From Candidatus Hydrogenedentota bacterium (GTDB taxonomy: Bacteria > Hydrogenedentota > Hydrogenedentia > Hydrogenedentales > SLHB01), in NCBI GenBank assembly GCA_003552765.1, contig PUOI01000121.1:1-5553 (forward strand): 5,553 nucleotides of DNA, written 5' to 3'. Below the pieces are notes generated by a model that was not told where the DNA came from, ran no database searches, and saw only the letters and a program-made list of their open reading frames with translations. The translations under genes were made by a program, and so were the position numbers. Numbering within the stretch: the first letter of the stretch is position 1; each line of letters begins with the position of its first letter. Shown here piece by piece: positions 5,016 to 5,553 of this stretch.

Positions 5016-5553
5016 TTAGTGCATTTCCACGTCGCAGGAGCCAATGCCGCCCCGGTAGAAATTAAACTGGACGTTGGGGTGATCGGCGAGCAGGCTCATG
5101 GGCACGGCGCTATCGGGCATCTGCCTGCCTATCATGAAGGTGGTCAACCGCATGCCGAAGGGATTGTCGTGCATCCCCGCTTGCCAAATGGACACCTTGT
5201 CCGTCTTCCAGGTCTCGACAGGGCCCACGGTCGTGGCTTGGGTGGGCACTTCCGAGATGCGCCCGCCCCCGGAAGTCCGGGCGTTTTGCATGATGGTCAT
5301 GGGATGCAAATCCACCAGGCGCGTGCCCAGCCTGCGGTATTCCGCTGGGCTTGGCGGCTCGTTGGCGTAAGCGCCCTCCCGTTTGACGGGATCGTTGAAG
5401 GCCCAGTGTTTCACATCGCCCTGCCCGCCCTGCATGACGGCGCAACGCATGCTGTCAAAGCTTTCGGAGAACGCGGTGAGATCCCCCGTGGGGAACAGCA
5501 TGTTCTCCTCCGCCATGCGCAGGCCGGGTTCCATAAGGTTAAAACATAACTCC
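5016..5553 (-). CDS. Glucosamine-6-phosphate isomerase/deaminase-like protein (NagB/RpiA superfamily), C-terminal part
   Basis: The frame is open to the right edge (codons beyond the Met at 5534 read ELCFNL), so the 5' end is outside; about 178 residues are visible, ending at TAA 5016-5018. Numbering from the Met at 5534: [11 protein letters not shown] (39-49) corresponds to the G-N-D-G-H-I-A-F-N-E-P active-site stretch of Nag[12 protein letters not shown] (66-76) to the T-R...V-x-L strand, [10 protein letters not shown] (95-104) to V-P-x-x-A-x-T-x-G, and [12 protein letters not shown] (144-155) to P-A-S-x-L-Q-x-H-P-N. Classical enzymes convert glucosamine-6-phosphate to fructose-6-phosphate plus ammonia in the cytoplasm. 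Here the catalytic stretch is altered: the His is kept, the Asp two residues before it is displaced or replaced by Val, and the later Glu is Asp. Activity may therefore differ. The hairpin and 147-bp gap suggest a unit separate from the glycosyltransferases, though amino-sugar metabolism would fit them. Confidence 0.7.
   Translation of the reverse strand, partial: ELCFNLMEPGLRMAEENMLFPTGDLTAFSESFDSMRCAVMQGGQGDVKHWAFNDPVKREGAYANEPPSPAEYRRLGTRLVDLHPMTIMQNARTSGGGRISEVPTQATTVGPVETWKTDKVSIWQAGMHDNPFGMRLTTFMIGRQMPDSAVPMSLLADHPNVQFNFYRGGIGSCDVEMH

Noticed and set aside
5019..5549. A 176-codon plus-strand open frame opposite the NagB-like gene
   Set aside because: The minus-strand frame carries the NagB-family motifs. 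The plus-strand product has no recognisable motif and reads as a complement of that gene.
1..5553. CRISPR array, tRNA, rRNA, insertion sequence or attachment site
   Set aside because: No regularly spaced short repeats, tRNA-like folds, rRNA-like sequence, transposase motifs or terminal inverted repeats were seen. The only large repeat is the GT4 gene duplication.

Overview
The window looks like bacterial chromosomal DNA of moderate GC content. It carries a glycan or surface-polysaccharide biosynthesis locus. Nothing in it fixes the phylum. Gene density, Shine-Dalgarno sites and family content are bacterial, and the divergent glucosamine-6-phosphate isomerase-like protein at the right edge is of a kind I loosely associate with Hydrogenedentes, Planctomycetes or Lentisphaerae-like genomes; that is an impression from memory.

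Layout, left to right. (1) 1-266, plus strand: the C-terminal end of a class I SAM-dependent methyltransferase, open at the left edge. (2) 261-1271, minus strand: a polytopic membrane protein of the flippase-like / LPG-synthase-TM (UPF0104) family with a TTG start. It is tail-to-tail with gene 1, the two stop codons sharing the six bases 261-266. (3) 1394-2539, minus: a GT4-type glycosyltransferase (copy A). (4) 2767-3906, minus: a second GT4 glycosyltransferase (copy B), about 79% identical to copy A. (5) 3903-4868, minus: a GT2 polyprenyl-phosphate glycosyltransferase (DPM1/GtrB-like) with two C-terminal membrane helices. Its stop overlaps the copy B start as ATGA. (6) 4869-5015: a 147-bp gap holding a perfect 10-bp inverted repeat and a pair of overlapping short stems. 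(7) 5016-5553, minus: the C-terminal part of a NagB/RpiA-superfamily glucosamine-6-phosphate isomerase/deaminase-like protein, open at the right edge.

Inferred working model: the GT2 enzyme makes a polyprenyl-phosphate-linked sugar at the membrane, the two GT4 enzymes add sugars from nucleotide donors to a growing acceptor, and the flippase-like protein acts on the lipid-linked product or a related lipid. The order GT2 > GT4 B > GT4 A > flippase-like, all on the minus strand, suggests one transcription unit. Only the GT2/GT4 B pair is translationally overlapped; the other gaps are 227 and 122 bp with no convincing terminator. The NagB-like gene may be a separate unit.

The most informative signal is the history of the GT4 pair. 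Copy A is preceded by a relic of the GT2 3' end (last five codons and stop still readable), so the duplicated unit included the tail of the GT2 gene. A 100-bp block inside the two copies is almost identical (98/100) although they differ much more elsewhere, which suggests gene conversion. I see no CRISPR array, tRNA, rRNA, insertion sequence or clearly novel system.
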